From the NCBI GenBank assembly GCA_027604185.1, contig JADGKB010000025.1, positions 79,643 to 143,642 on the forward strand: a stretch of 64,000 nt of DNA, in the 5' to 3' direction. The stretch comes from Boothiomyces macroporosus. Its lineage: Eukaryota > Chytridiomycota > Chytridiomycetes > Rhizophydiales > Terramycetaceae. Of this stretch, positions 10,681 to 22,900 are shown piece after piece (the stretch's first letter is position 1; each line of letters opens with the position of its first letter). The translations under genes and the position numbers were made by a program. The notes beneath the pieces were generated by a model. It saw only the letters and a program-made list of their open reading frames with translations, was not told where the DNA came from and made no database searches.

Positions 10681-11364
10681 TAGATTTTAATGAAAAGTAT
10701 CACGCTGCTTTATACCATTTGAGTTCCCTGATCGAACAGTTATGGAAACTGAGTGGTAATTGGAAATATAATCAAATTTCTCGGGCGAGAGCCAGGGTTG
10801 ATATGGAATCCCTTTTAATTGATTTGCATTTGCGCGGGCCAATTTGAGGCAAGTTAGACTTGACAATTATCAAGGCTTTTACCTCCTTTAACTTCCTTTA
10901 TTGGGAAGAATGCCAACTTGATTGCTGCGCCGTCAGAAGAAGTTGGGTACTACTGAGCCCAAGCAGCTAATTTTCAAGCATCAAATTGGTAGATGGTAAT
11001 TCTGTAAAATTAATTCGGCCATAGTATTAATAGTTTGTAAAATAAAATATCCACAAAACTTCTATCCATAAACCAGCATTTATAAATAGAGAGGCTGCTG
11101 AGATCCTTGGTCCTTTTTGCAACCTGTGAGACCTATCTAAAGCGTTTGATCTAGAGTGTAGAGCACAGGACGGTAAGAAACAGTCGGCCAAGAACACTTG
11201 AACCACAAAGATCTGCGAGTGGGATTTATTGAATGCATTCAAACTACCTACCCTGATATATTTTCATTTTTGTGAAATTAATGATCCATGTGAGATACCT
11301 GTTATTTCGGAGAAATGCCGAGCGTAAACAGCATTTAAACAGAGATGAATCCTTTGGACCCATA
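10681..11364. other. Intergenic region between two small secreted-protein genes
   Basis: About 0.68 kb separates the divergently transcribed starts at 10680 and 11365. Apart from the TATA-like element at 10708-10716 I see no gene, RNA or repeat. The short minus-strand frames here have no signal peptide or recognisable domain. Confidence 0.5.
10708..10716 (-). promoter_or_regulatory. TATA-like element of the small secreted-protein gene
   Basis: On the minus strand the sequence reads GGTATAAAG and ends 28 bp before the ATG at 10680. Similar elements precede other secreted or highly expressed genes in the window (42931, 46608, 51048). This is a motif match only. Confidence 0.4.
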
Positions 11365-11547
11365 ATGTTCAAACTGCTTCTTATCTCTATTGCCGTAGCC
11401 ATTCCTGCAACTGGCACAATCCAAGAAGGCGGTTTATGTCTTCGCAGACCACGGGATTGTGCACCAGGATTAGAGTGCCAAGCAGCAGGGCTTGACACAC
11501 CTAGATGTTTGCCTCCTGGAAGCGGAGATGTTGGTGACTTTCCATGA
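11365..11547 (+). CDS. Small secreted four-cysteine protein (paralogue-like)
   Basis: The 60-aa frame begins MFKLLLISIAVAIPATGT, a signal peptide, then a short mature chain with cysteines in the pattern C-x6-C-x5-C-x9-C and a Pro/Gly-rich end. I chose the ATG at 11365 over the longer upstream extension because it places the signal peptide at the N-terminus and matches the start of the neighbour at 10680. The stop is followed at once by AATAAA (TGAATAAAC). Function is unknown; small size, secretion and cysteines suggest an extracellular effector-like or structural peptide. Confidence 0.7.
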   Translation: MFKLLLISIAVAIPATGTIQEGGLCLRRPRDCAPGLECQAAGLDTPRCLPPGSGDVGDFP

Positions 11548-12119
11548 ATAAACCTAGCTTTTGTTTCTATTCATACTTTGCATACACATTTATTTTAATT
11601 CAAATTGAATCGGATTATCAAGTGATTTGCTGCTTCCAATAAGAAGACAAAACTCACCTTTTAACTTCAATTCAGACGATTCAAGCGCTCTTTATAAAGA
11701 AATCTTTCTGATCAGATAGACTCAAGTTCCAACAAAATAAATTTGGTTACTTCATCAGCAATATGATAGAATCCATTCCTACATCAAATCTAAATCCACT
11801 AATCAATTATGCGGTTAAAATAATGTCGGTACTCCAATATGCAAACCGCGTATGAAGATCGACAAAATGTTCAAAATTTAAAGGATTCAATACTTGGAAC
11901 AATCAGAAACTATATACAGCTACATTTATATTGTTTACCCAAAGACTTTCCCTGCTTTGATTCTATTGATAGAATACAATACACAATGTCCGTTGCTTTC
12001 ACGACATTATCAGACTCGCCTTGTTATTTCAATGATGTTGTTATAAAATATTGCATATTATATGAATGTGTTGCAGCGAGTACTATGACGTACATCATGC
12101 GTGCGTAAATTCTATTAAA
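11548..12119. other. Intergenic region upstream of the permease
   Basis: About 0.57 kb without a recognisable gene. A 89-codon frame at 11839-12108 has no signal peptide, domain or intron-compatible extension into the permease, so I leave it uncalled. The permease frame itself is open from an upstream ATG at 12066. Confidence 0.45.
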
Positions 12120-13790
12120 ATGTTCAACAAGATATCCCAATTTATCCAAAAGTTACAGCTTGACCTATTCCAATTTACACTTATTAAGGTAGATGACGAT
12201 TATCTAAAACAACGGTTACTGCATCCTTCCTGGATTTCAAAGTCATACCTACTCTTCTTTTCTATCGCAACTGTGATTAGCGGAGAGTATTCAGCTTGGA
12301 ATATGGGGCTAGTAAATGGATGGGGCTCACTCTTTAGTGCTGCAATAATAGCAAATTTGTATTATTGGTGTCTGCTTTTATGTTTAGCTGAATTATCAAC
12401 AGCAATGCCATTTTCAGGCGGACAGCTTACATTTGTAGCTGCCACTATGGGGAATGTATTTGCGTATATTGTTGGGTTTACAGTGTTTATGCAGTTTCTG
12501 TTACTATATTCCCAAACCGCATTGGTGGTTGGTGACTTTTATATGACGCTGGCTGGCCTTACAAACCAGCAAATGGAATACTACCAATATTTTGTAAATT
12601 TGATAGTAATCCTGTTCTGTTCAGCTATTGCAACTGATTTAAAGTTATTTTGTAGAGTAGTTTGGGGGTTAACTGCAATTTCGATCATTATGATCGTAGT
12701 AGTACTAATTTTGATGATTCCAAAGTTTCACCTTGGGGCATTTCAAATGAATTTGGGGTTTGACAACGGACCATTTCTGAATAATGGAATCACCGGGATA
12801 TTCCAGTCTATTCCTTATGCGATATGGCTTTTTATTGGAATAGAATGCACCCCTAATTTGGCAGAAGAGGTGGATGATGTAGAAACTACTATTCCAGCTA
12901 GTATGCTTGGTGGATTTGGTGTGCTAACTTTGCTTGCTTCAATAAGTATGGTACTGGTGGGATGTAACCCGGGAATTCAAGACTTGGAGGGTGCAATATA
13001 CCCTTTAAATGACCTACTGTTTGCAAACTATAACGTTGACCCCAACTCCGCAACTGGTGTATTTTTCAAATGGATAATGTCATTTGGAATAACTGTGTCT
13101 ACTTTGGGATGTATGATGGGATGCATTCGTTTGGTTTATGCTTTGAGTCGTGGAGGGTACTTTCCGCATTACTTATCTCTTACATGTCAAAGTAGAGCAA
13201 AAGGCTCATTTGCAAATGGTACACCTCTCTTTGCAATCGCTGGGTCAGCAGTAGCAGCGTACGGAATGATGATTGTAACATTTTTGCTTGATTCAACACC
13301 AGTGGGAAGCTTTCTCGTATACGGATCAGCTTTTTATGGGCTGATTGCTGGAATGTTCACATTCGCTTCATATCTAATTCTAAAAGTGCGTTCTCCGTCA
13401 CTGAAAAGACCGTTTTCCCTTAAATATTCAGTAATATCTTACACTGTTCCGATTATTGGTCTGGTGTTGTCGATAATCAGTATCGGCGGCTGTTTTTCGG
13501 CGGATGCAAACAACACGATACTGTTGTATATTATGGTCATTCAAGTTATACTCTCACTCATTTATTATATATTTGTGGTGCGAAAAAGGCTGGTGTTATC
13601 TGCAGATCAGAAATTCATTAGGGCTCAAATCGCAAAGATTAAAATGAATTCTATACAGAAAGAACGTGAAATGCACACCAACAGCAGAAAAGAGGGAGTT
13701 ACTTCAATTACTTCAAAAACACAAAGACTTTTCACACTCGATAAGCCTGCAGCCACTAAGAAGATCAATGAACACGAATTGCCAAGGTAG
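12120..13790 (+). CDS. APC-superfamily amino-acid/amine permease
   Basis: The product is a plasma- or organelle-membrane transporter of about 556 aa with roughly twelve hydrophobic segments in a single exon. Its first membrane segment carries the APC-type GEYSAWNMGLVNGWG, resembling GABA/choline/ethanolamine permeases, and is followed by AELSTAMPFSGGQ, where the first helix pair of APC carriers typically has A-E-L-x-x-x-x-P-x-x-G. The C-terminal tail is hydrophilic and Ser/Thr/Lys rich. The start is taken at ATG 12120; the frame is open to ATG 12066. Substrate cannot be told from sequence. AATAAA lies about 20 nt after the stop. It is convergent with nothing and precedes the dynein gene on the same strand. 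Confidence 0.85.
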   Translation: MFNKISQFIQKLQLDLFQFTLIKVDDDYLKQRLLHPSWISKSYLLFFSIATVISGEYSAWNMGLVNGWGSLFSAAIIANLYYWCLLLCLAELSTAMPFSGGQLTFVAATMGNVFAYIVGFTVFMQFLLLYSQTALVVGDFYMTLAGLTNQQMEYYQYFVNLIVILFCSAIATDLKLFCRVVWGLTAISIIMIVVVLILMIPKFHLGAFQMNLGFDNGPFLNNGITGIFQSIPYAIWLFIGIECTPNLAEEVDDVETTIPASMLGGFGVLTLLASISMVLVGCNPGIQDLEGAIYPLNDLLFANYNVDPNSATGVFFKWIMSFGITVSTLGCMMGCIRLVYALSRGGYFPHYLSLTCQSRAKGSFANGTPLFAIAGSAVAAYGMMIVTFLLDSTPVGSFLVYGSAFYGLIAGMFTFASYLILKVRSPSLKRPFSLKYSVISYTVPIIGLVLSIISIGGCFSADANNTILLYIMVIQVILSLIYYIFVVRKRLVLSADQKFIRAQIAKIKMNSIQKEREMHTNSRKEGVTSITSKTQRLFTLDKPAATKKINEHELPR

Positions 13791-13947
13791 CGACACTGTC
13801 ACTGGCCATAAATAAAACCTTGTATTGATGCTTTGCCTCTGAGCATAATGGATATAGCAAATCTATGAATAATATGATTCACTCTTAAAAGTCACGCTTG
13901 GATTTACGCGTTTCTTCAAAAGTTTTTGAGTATAAACAACTTGTTGT

Positions 13948-16900
13948 ATGTCAGAAACAAAACATATTGCACACGCTGCGTTGCCAACAAAACCATACAG
14001 CGACGAGCGTATAGCTTGGATAAAGCGCAAAGTCGAAAACAGTCTGGCGACAGAACTTGAACATGCAAAGGAGATTTTGGAGCAACTACCAAATTACGAT
14101 CCAAATGAAAAAATGGACCTGTTTAAGGATTGTTTAACTCGAAATAACAATGAAAACTTGCAAATGCTAGTTGATTTTCTAGAGGATACATTCAAATCAA
14201 ACACTGCTTTGTTATTTTGGACTGAAAAAGTTGTTTCTAAAGTTGAACTACCAGCTCAACAGGATTCAAAGCAAAGTATTATGAATGAAACGCAAGTGAC
14301 TGAAGTGAAGGCAGATGGTGAAGAAGTTCCTCAAGCAGACGAACCTCAAGCACAAGAAACGAACCCTTCTATGCAGACAACCGGGGATATTCCATCAATA
14401 GAAAAACTGCCAGAATCGTCCGAAATTGATGCTGTAAATGAGACTGACCCTAGGATATCCCAAACACTGTACAAGTGGAAAATTCCATATCAGAATCTAA
14501 ATTTATGACATATGAAACTGTATCGTTATTCATGGCTGTTCAAAATATTCCAGAAAATGTGGTAGAATCAAATGCAGTTTTCTTTATTAAAAATACCCCA
14601 GGTCCAGTACCTCAGGCATCTTCTCCAGCTAGTAATTTTTCTTTTATTCAGGCGCTGATGATATCCTGCCAAATCATCTAGAAATCGGTTTGTTTTCCAA
14701 TCAGGCCTTGATTATGCTTGAACAGGTGTTGGAAGATATTATCATTCCACTGCTTGGCAACATGGAGATCAGTACTTTCCAAGAAGAAAAGGAAAGCTTT
14801 GGAGAAAATCAAGACCGAAATGATCCTGGGAATTCAAGAAATGAGGAGCTTAAAGCTGAGCTGCTGATTACAATGCAGAGATTTGCCAGCCAAATCAACC
14901 ACACTGTTCAACAGGTTGCTGGGGAAACTAGATTAAAAATTCCAGACGAACTGACAGAGTTGAACGTTTTGGAGCCAATACAAGTGATACAAGATAAAGA
15001 AATTGTAAATCGACTTGAAAAATTGGCGGAAGAATGGATAGAAACCGTTTCAGGAGCGCTTGGGAAAGATGCCAAAAAAGTTCCTCTTGGAAATGTAGGA
15101 ATATCTAACGCTAGGGTCCTTTGGCGGAAATTGAATACTGGAGGGATCGCAGTGCTTCTCTTTCAACACTGTACGAACAGTTGAACCTTCCAATCGTCCA
15201 TAAAATAGTAAAGACCTTAAACATGGCCAAAGTTCCTTGTTCGTCTTCCTTGGAATTCCAACTGTCTGAACTAAACAAAATATACTCTGAAACAAAAGAT
15301 AATGTAAAATTCCTCAGTACACTGGAAAGACATTTTAAAAATATAGTGATCGGTAGTATGACTAGTGTAGAGGTAGTTGACGCTTGACATTTAGGACTCG
15401 TTAATGTCATTGATGAATGCAATCAGAATGGTCTGGATTATTTCACGTCATTATAATCGCGACGAAAGAATGGTGCCTTTGATGAGCAGAATAGCATGGG
15501 AGCTCTCAAATAAGGTCGCCAATGCGGTAAACATTCAAACGATTTTACGAGAACCTTCTCTTGAAACAAAAAAGAAAATACTTGATGCAAAATCACTGCT
15601 AGAAAAATGGAGCTCGACTTACTTCCAAGTGCGTGAACGAATCGAGCAGTCTGGTAGAGATCAAAGGTGGGAATTTGATCGAAAAAAGCTATTTGAACAT
15701 ACAAATTACATGTCGCTGAGGTGCGGTGATTTATATGAAATTGCTGAAGTGATGGATCAGTTTTACTCGATTTTCGGACCAGAATTAAAGGCAGTCACCG
15801 GGGATCCACAGGCAATTGACGAAGTCATAAAGAGAGTCGAGGCTCTAATTGTTCCATTTGAAACTATTCCGTTTGACATTTTCGATAAGAGACATCAGAA
15901 TGCTTGGGAAGGGGTAATGGGCAGATTCAGGGAGCAAATAATACAAATTGAAGAGATGGCAAAACAGTTTATTGACGCCTCCTTCAAAAAACTTCATTCT
16001 GCGGAAGGTGCTTTCGACTTGCTGCAAAATATCAAAAATATCAAATCTAGAGATTCAATCAACAAGCAGCTTATGGGCAAGTGGTATGAAATTCTAGATC
16101 AATATGCTAGAGAAGTCGACATTATCGAAGATATTTTTAAAAAACACAAAGACAATCCTCCATGTTCCAAAAATCAACCAAAAGTAGCAGGTGCAATCGC
16201 ATGGAGCCATTCACTGTTTGACAGGATAAAGAAAACTATCGTACGTTTTCAATCCTTGCAAGAAATGGTGGCAAGTGATCAAGGAAGAATGGTTACCAAG
16301 AAATATTTGACTGTTGCCAAAGCAATGAGGGCGTACGAAGAACAGGTAAGTGCTTTTTAAGTTAGCTCTATCATCAGTGGTGCATCTCAGTGGAAGCAAA
16401 CTCACTACAACTGCTCAAAAACCACATTCTAACAAGGGATCAAGCTCCAAATGCCAGTGCAGTAACAGCCGTTGGAGATAACATAAGTGTGAATTTCCGT
16501 CCTGAATTAAAAGACATTATCAAAGAGACAAAATATCTCGACAAGTTGAGCCTCTCTGTTCCAGAAGCTGCACTCAATGTCGCGCTTCAAGAAGAAAAAT
16601 ACTATCATTTGGTGGAAAACTTGAATACAATGATAAGGTCATACAAGGCAGTAATGGATCCTCTTGATTCTTCTGAAAGAAAGCTGTTTGCTGTGCATAT
16701 TAATGAATTGAGAAGAGTGATGAAGCCAGGATTCACGAGATTAAACTGGAATTCTTTGGGAATCCCCGAATTTATTCAGCGCTGCAACATGGAGATAAAC
16801 AAATTATCTTCGTTAGTCAATCAAACCCGCAAAAATTCTTCAAACATTAGCCGCGCAATTGATCAGATAGCGAACGCAGTATTGCTTGTGGAACCACCAA

Positions 16901-19900
16901 AGACTGAAATTATAGATGCACATGAATATTTTGACTTGATCAATCGACACAGATCTACAGTTTTGGATACAATGGTCGCCAGCTATAAAAGTATTGGCCC
17001 TCTCTTGATGAAAACAGAATCGCTGGTAGCAAACACCAACACTGGCAATAGTAAAATGCTAAAAGAATATTACGGATTCTGGGAGAAAAAAGTATTTGCA
17101 GGACTTACATATGTAACTCTGTTCTTACCTGTAGATGGTTTTGAATAACCTCCAAATTTTAGAAGGCTATTTGTCTGCTGGAAATTCCAAATTAAAAGGG
17201 AAGAAGAACTCTCGAAAAGTTCGTGCTGAGCCAATGTTCAAAGTAATTGCATCACTTTCTGCTCCTGAAATAATCATATCCCCCATGTCCCAGGAAATTC
17301 ACAAAATGATATTTAAATTTGTTAGATCTATTGTAGATTCAACAAAGCTCTTTCATAGATGGATGAATGGGACTTGTATCATTACCCCTCCTCAAAAAGT
17401 AAATGAAGATGAAGAAATGATAACCTTCACTTTTCACAGTGATTTGGTTGGCAATCCACATATCGTTTCATTAATCAACCAGCTCAGTATGACTGTCAAC
17501 AAGACTTTTGGAGAAGTCCACAAGTGGATCGATTCATGGAGGAAATACCGACCTTTGTGGAAAGTCGACAAAGTGGTCACTCTTGAAAAGTTTGCCCAGA
17601 AAAAACCAACACCGGTACACTATGACGAAAAGCTAATGTTTTACTATAAACTTGCCCAAGACGTAGAAAATCAGACAGCTTCAAAAGATATTGATTTTAT
17701 AAGAGTGGTAGCAAACCCATTACAGCAAGCAATTTTGACAGAAGCCAAAAGCTGGGTGTCTTCAATTGGAAGCAATTTGAACAGCGTTTGCCTGGATAAT
17801 TTAAATGCTTTGGAAGAGCGGTTTAAACAATATGAAAAAGATATTTCACGAAGTCCGCAATCCTTGGACGATTTAACGTTTGTACTTAATGTTATCTCGG
17901 ACATTAACAATGCTTCCGAAGAAGTTGAATTGTTGTACAGAAACATAATTGAATCATACAGGACACTAAAGATGTATAAGCTTCCGATAAATGATAACGA
18001 GTACACGAGATCTGAAAATCTACCTCAGAGATGGGAGGAAATGATCGCTATGGCAAAAGTCACAGATCACAAATTGATTCCAGTAAAAGAGAAATTCTCT
18101 ATACAGACACAAGAGCAAGTCAAGCAATTCAAGAAGACAGTGCATGCTTTCAAAGAAGAATTTATCGTCAGCGGCCCTGGCGCAATAAATACTGATATGG
18201 ATAGAGGTTTGGAAGCTTTGAAGGAATCTCATGATAAAATCATAAAGTTTTCGGGAATTCGAGAAAATCTTGTTAGAGCAGAAAAATTGTTCAATATCGC
18301 CATATCATCTTATCCTGAATTATTCGAAATCGAACATCAACTGCGAGATTTGGACTTGATTTACAATTTGTACAGCGATGTGAAAGCTGCAATTGTCGGA
18401 TGGTCTAGCACTCTATGGGCGAACTTGGATATATCTGTGCTAAACAAAGGAATTGAAACCTTTACTTTGCGCTTGAAAAAGCTACCCAAAGACTTGAAAC
18501 AGCTTCCTCCTTATAACGCAGTCGCCGAGAAAATTATCACATTCAAAGACTCTATTCCTCTTTTTGCTGACTTGAAAAACGAAGCCCTTCGAGAAAGACA
18601 TTGGAAACAGCTCATGGAAATTACCGGTAAAACGTTTGACATGAATCCTGAGACTTTTACGCTTGAAAAATTGTTTTCAATGAACCTTGCAGACCATGCT
18701 GAAAAGATTGGGGAGATTGTTGGTGGAGCGATGAAGGAATTAAGCATTGAAAACGCCATTAAAGAGGTGGAGAACACTTGGAGAAACTTGAAGTTTGTCG
18801 TTGTAAAATACATGAAAGGCACAGATGATAGGGGATATATCTTGGGTGCAATTGATGAGATTACCACTACGTTGGATGATAACGCAATGTCTTTACAGTC
18901 AATGGCTGCATCTAGGTTTGTTACTGCCTTTTTACCAGCAGTCCAGCAATGGGAAAAAATTCTTTCCAGAATTGGAGAGGTTGCTGAAGTATGGATGGTC
19001 GTTCAAAGAAAATGGATGTACTTGGAGTCTATTTTTATTGGCGCTGGAGATATTCGAATGCAGTTACCAGAAGAAGCGGCCAAATTTGACCGTATAGATA
19101 AAACATTCAAAAAGCTGATGGCTGAAACAGCAAAGCACAATTTGGTAGTGGAAGCTTGTAATGCAGAAGGCAGATTAGAACTCCTTCAAGGACTGTCTGA
19201 AGACTTGGAAGCTTGCCAAAAATCGCTATCCGACTATCTGCAATCGAAAAGAAACGCGTTCCCTCGTTTCTTCTTTATTTCTGATGAAGAATTGCTATCC
19301 ATCTTGGGTAGCCACGACCCTAGGAATGTTCAAGAGCACATTATCAAAATGTTTGATAATGTCCTAAAGTTGAACTTTGGAACAGGAAAGTTGGAGAAGT
19401 TTGTGGTTGGCATGTCTTCCTCTGAAGGCGAAGTGTTGGCGTTCAGGAAGCCAGCGCAGATAGAAGGAAGAGTGGAAGAATGGATGACAGTGGTTGAAGC
19501 GGAAATGAAACGGTCAAACAGAGCAATTACAAAAGAAGCAATATATCACTACGCCTCCATGGATAGACTTCAATGGTTGCAGGCATATCTAGGTATGGTT
19601 GGTCTCGTTGGTGCTCAGGTTTGGTGGACTTGGGAAGTGGAGGATGTGTTCCAAAAGATTAAAGCTGGAAACAAACTGGCCATGAAAAAATATTCCAAGA
19701 CTCTAGGAGATCAGCTTGAGCAGCTGGTTATTAACGTGCGCTCTGATTTGTCTCCAAATGAGAGACGAAAGGTCAATTCCCAAATAATCGTCGATGTACA
19801 CGCAAGAGATATTGTTGACCGCTTTGTCCGAGATTCAATTATGGATGCAAATGAATTTGAATGGGAATCACAACTTCGGGTAATTCTTGATTAACAATAG

Positions 19901-22900
19901 TTTTATTGGGACAGGGACGTTGATGAACTATTAGCAGTTCAGGCTAACGGAACTTTTGAATATGGATATGAATATATGGGTCTGAACGGCCGGCTGGTAA
20001 TCACGCCTTTGACTGATCGATGCTACTTGACCCTAACTTTGGCTCTTTCAATGAAATTAGGAGGAGCACCTGCCGGACCTGCTGGAACAGGCAAGACTGA
20101 AACCGTGAAAGATCTTGCAAAAGCATTGGGACTTTTATGTATGGTGACAAACTGTGGTGAAGGAATGGATTACCAAGCCATGGGTAAAATCTTTGCCGGT
20201 TTGGTGCAGACAGGGGCTTGGGGCTGTTTTGATGAATTTAATAGAATAGAGCTGGCCGTGCTATCAGTTATCTCTGCTCAAATCAAAACCATCCAAAACG
20301 CCTTAGTTACTGGGTTAAAGAGATTCCAATTTGAAGGACATGAAATTTCTTTGGACAAAAAGACTGGTATTTTCATTACTATGAATCCCGGGTATGCAGG
20401 TAGAACAGAGTTGCCTGACAATTTGAAGGCACTTTTCAGGCCAGTGGTTATGGCAGTCCCGGATTTGGAATTGATTTGTGAAATCATGTTGTTCTCTGAA
20501 GGATTTACCTTGGCAAAAAGTTTGGCAAAGAAAATGGTCGTATTGTACAAACTAGCAAAAGGGCAGCTTTCAAAGCAAAATCACTACGACTTTGGTCTGC
20601 GTGCTTTAAAATCTGTCCTGGTTATGGCTGGTGCTTTGAAGAGAGGATCTCCAGATCTGAATGAAGATGTGGTATTGATGCGAGCTCTTCGTGATATGAA
20701 TTTGCCTAAATTTGTATTTGAAGATGTTCCACTGTTTTTAGGACTGATTTCGGATCTATTCCCCGGTTTGGACTGCCCTAGAGTTCGATATCCCAACTTT
20801 AATGATGCTGTCGAAGAAGTGCTAAGAGATGGACAGTATTTAATTGTTCCAGAGCAAGTAGATAAGGTTATACAATTATATGAAACTATGCTTACTAGAC
20901 ATACTTCAATGGTTGTTGGGCCAACAGGTGGTGGAAAAACTGTGGTTATTGACGCTTTGGCAAAAGCGCAAACAAAGCTTGGAATAATTACAAAGTTGTA
21001 TGTCCTCAATGCAAAAGCGGTATCTGTTGCTGAGCTTTACGGTGTATTAGACCCAGTAACTCGTGATTGGACCGATGGATTGCTCTCCAATATTTTCAGA
21101 GAGGTCAACAAGCCTATCGGAGATAAAAAGGAACGCAAGTATATTGTATTTGATGGGGATGTCGATGCTGTATGGTACGTAGTTTACTAAAATTAGGGTT
21201 GAAAATATGAATTCTGTAATGGACGACAATCGTCTCTTAACATTACCAAATGGCGAACGTATTAGATTGCAAAAACATTCCTCCTTACTTTTTGAAGTGG
21301 GAGATTTACAGTACGCTAGTCCAGCTACCGTCTCAAGATGCGGTATGGTCTACATGGATCCAAAGAATTTAGGATATGTGCCTTATTTCCACAAATGGGC
21401 AAATGCGAGAACATCAAAGCTAGAAACTGAATCCATGCTGAAGTTCTTCAACAAATACATAAATCCATTAACGGAATTTATCATGGAAGGAATGTTTGAA
21501 GGGTTCATTGGAGAGCCATTGAAAAGAGTTATCCCTATCAATCCATTAAGCATGGTTGTTCAACTATGTTCCTTGATTGAAAGCCACTTCAATGATGGCA
21601 AAGCCATCACCCAGGAAAATGTCATTGAAAATATTTTCATACAGTCAATTGTTTGGTCCTTGGGTGCCTCCATTCTAGAAGACGATAGAGGAAAGTTCTC
21701 AGATGCAGTAAAAAAGCTTTCTGAATATCCTTTGGTGAATACAAATATGGCAATTAATTTAGGCCAACTTCCAGGAAGTGACAAGTCTTTGTATGATTAT
21801 TTCTTTGATTTGGACGAGCTAAAGTGGGTATCATGGGATCAATATGTACCTGCCTATGAACACAATAGGCAGACTCCTTTCCACAAGATATTAGTGCCTA
21901 CGATGGACACTGTTCGCCATACCTGGCTCTTGGAAAAACTGGTTAGGAACAAAAAGCCAGTCTTATTCGTTGGCGAGGTTGGCACGTCTAAAACGGTAAC
22001 GGTGGCAAATTTCTTGCGCAGTCTACCACCAGATCGAAATATCATTTTGAATATCAATTTTTCCTCCCGTACCAGCTCCCTAGATGTTCAAAGAAATCTG
22101 GAAGCAAATGTGGAAAAAAGAACCAAAGATACCTATGGTCCGGCTGGTGGGAAAAGACTGTTGGTGTTTATTGACGACCTTAACATGCCTGCTAAAGATA
22201 CCTACGGTACCCAGCAACCAATTGCTCTGCTTAAACTCTTAATTGAAAAAGGTGGATTATACGATCGCGGAAAGGAATTAAATTGGAAATACTTGAAGGA
22301 CTGCCAGTTCTTATCAGCCATGGGAACACCGGGAGGAGGTAGAAGCGAAATAGACCCGAGATTTGCCGCCTTATTTGCCGTATTTAACATTACTTTCCCA
22401 AAGGATGTCAGTTTGCTTAGAATTTACTCGAGTATAATTGAAGGGCAGACTTCAATATTCTCTGAAGAGGTAAAGAAAAGCGCAGCTAAGCTGACACAAC
22501 TCACTTTACAATTGTTTTATGAAATTTCCAAAAGCCTTATGCCCACACCAAGTAAATTCCACTATATTTTCAATCTTAGAGATATTTCTAGAATCTATGA
22601 AGGTATATGCTTGGCAACACCTGACCACTTTGACAAATCCAAGCAATTCGTACGTTTATGGAGAAATGAATCGTTAAGAGTGTTCCACGATAGACTTGTT
22701 ACAGAGCAAGATAAAGACTACGTCAACAAGCTTATTAATAGACTTGTACTAGATAATTTTGAAGCCAACGAAGAGTACATTACACGAAATCCAATTTTGT
22801 TTGGCGACTTTAGACACGCCCTCCAGGAAGAAGCTGCCCGGCTATATGAAGATTTGCTTGATTTCGCTGCTGTTCGATCGATATTCTTGGAAATACTCGA

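Noticed and set aside
11839..12108. Separate gene or first exon of the permease
   Set aside because: No domain and no GT..AG intron that joins it to the permease frame, which has its own suitable ATG.
20584..21009. 141-codon minus-strand frame inside the dynein gene, and similar antisense frames at 23204-23569 and 23675-24184
   Set aside because: They are shadows of the conserved dynein coding frame and have no recognisable domains.
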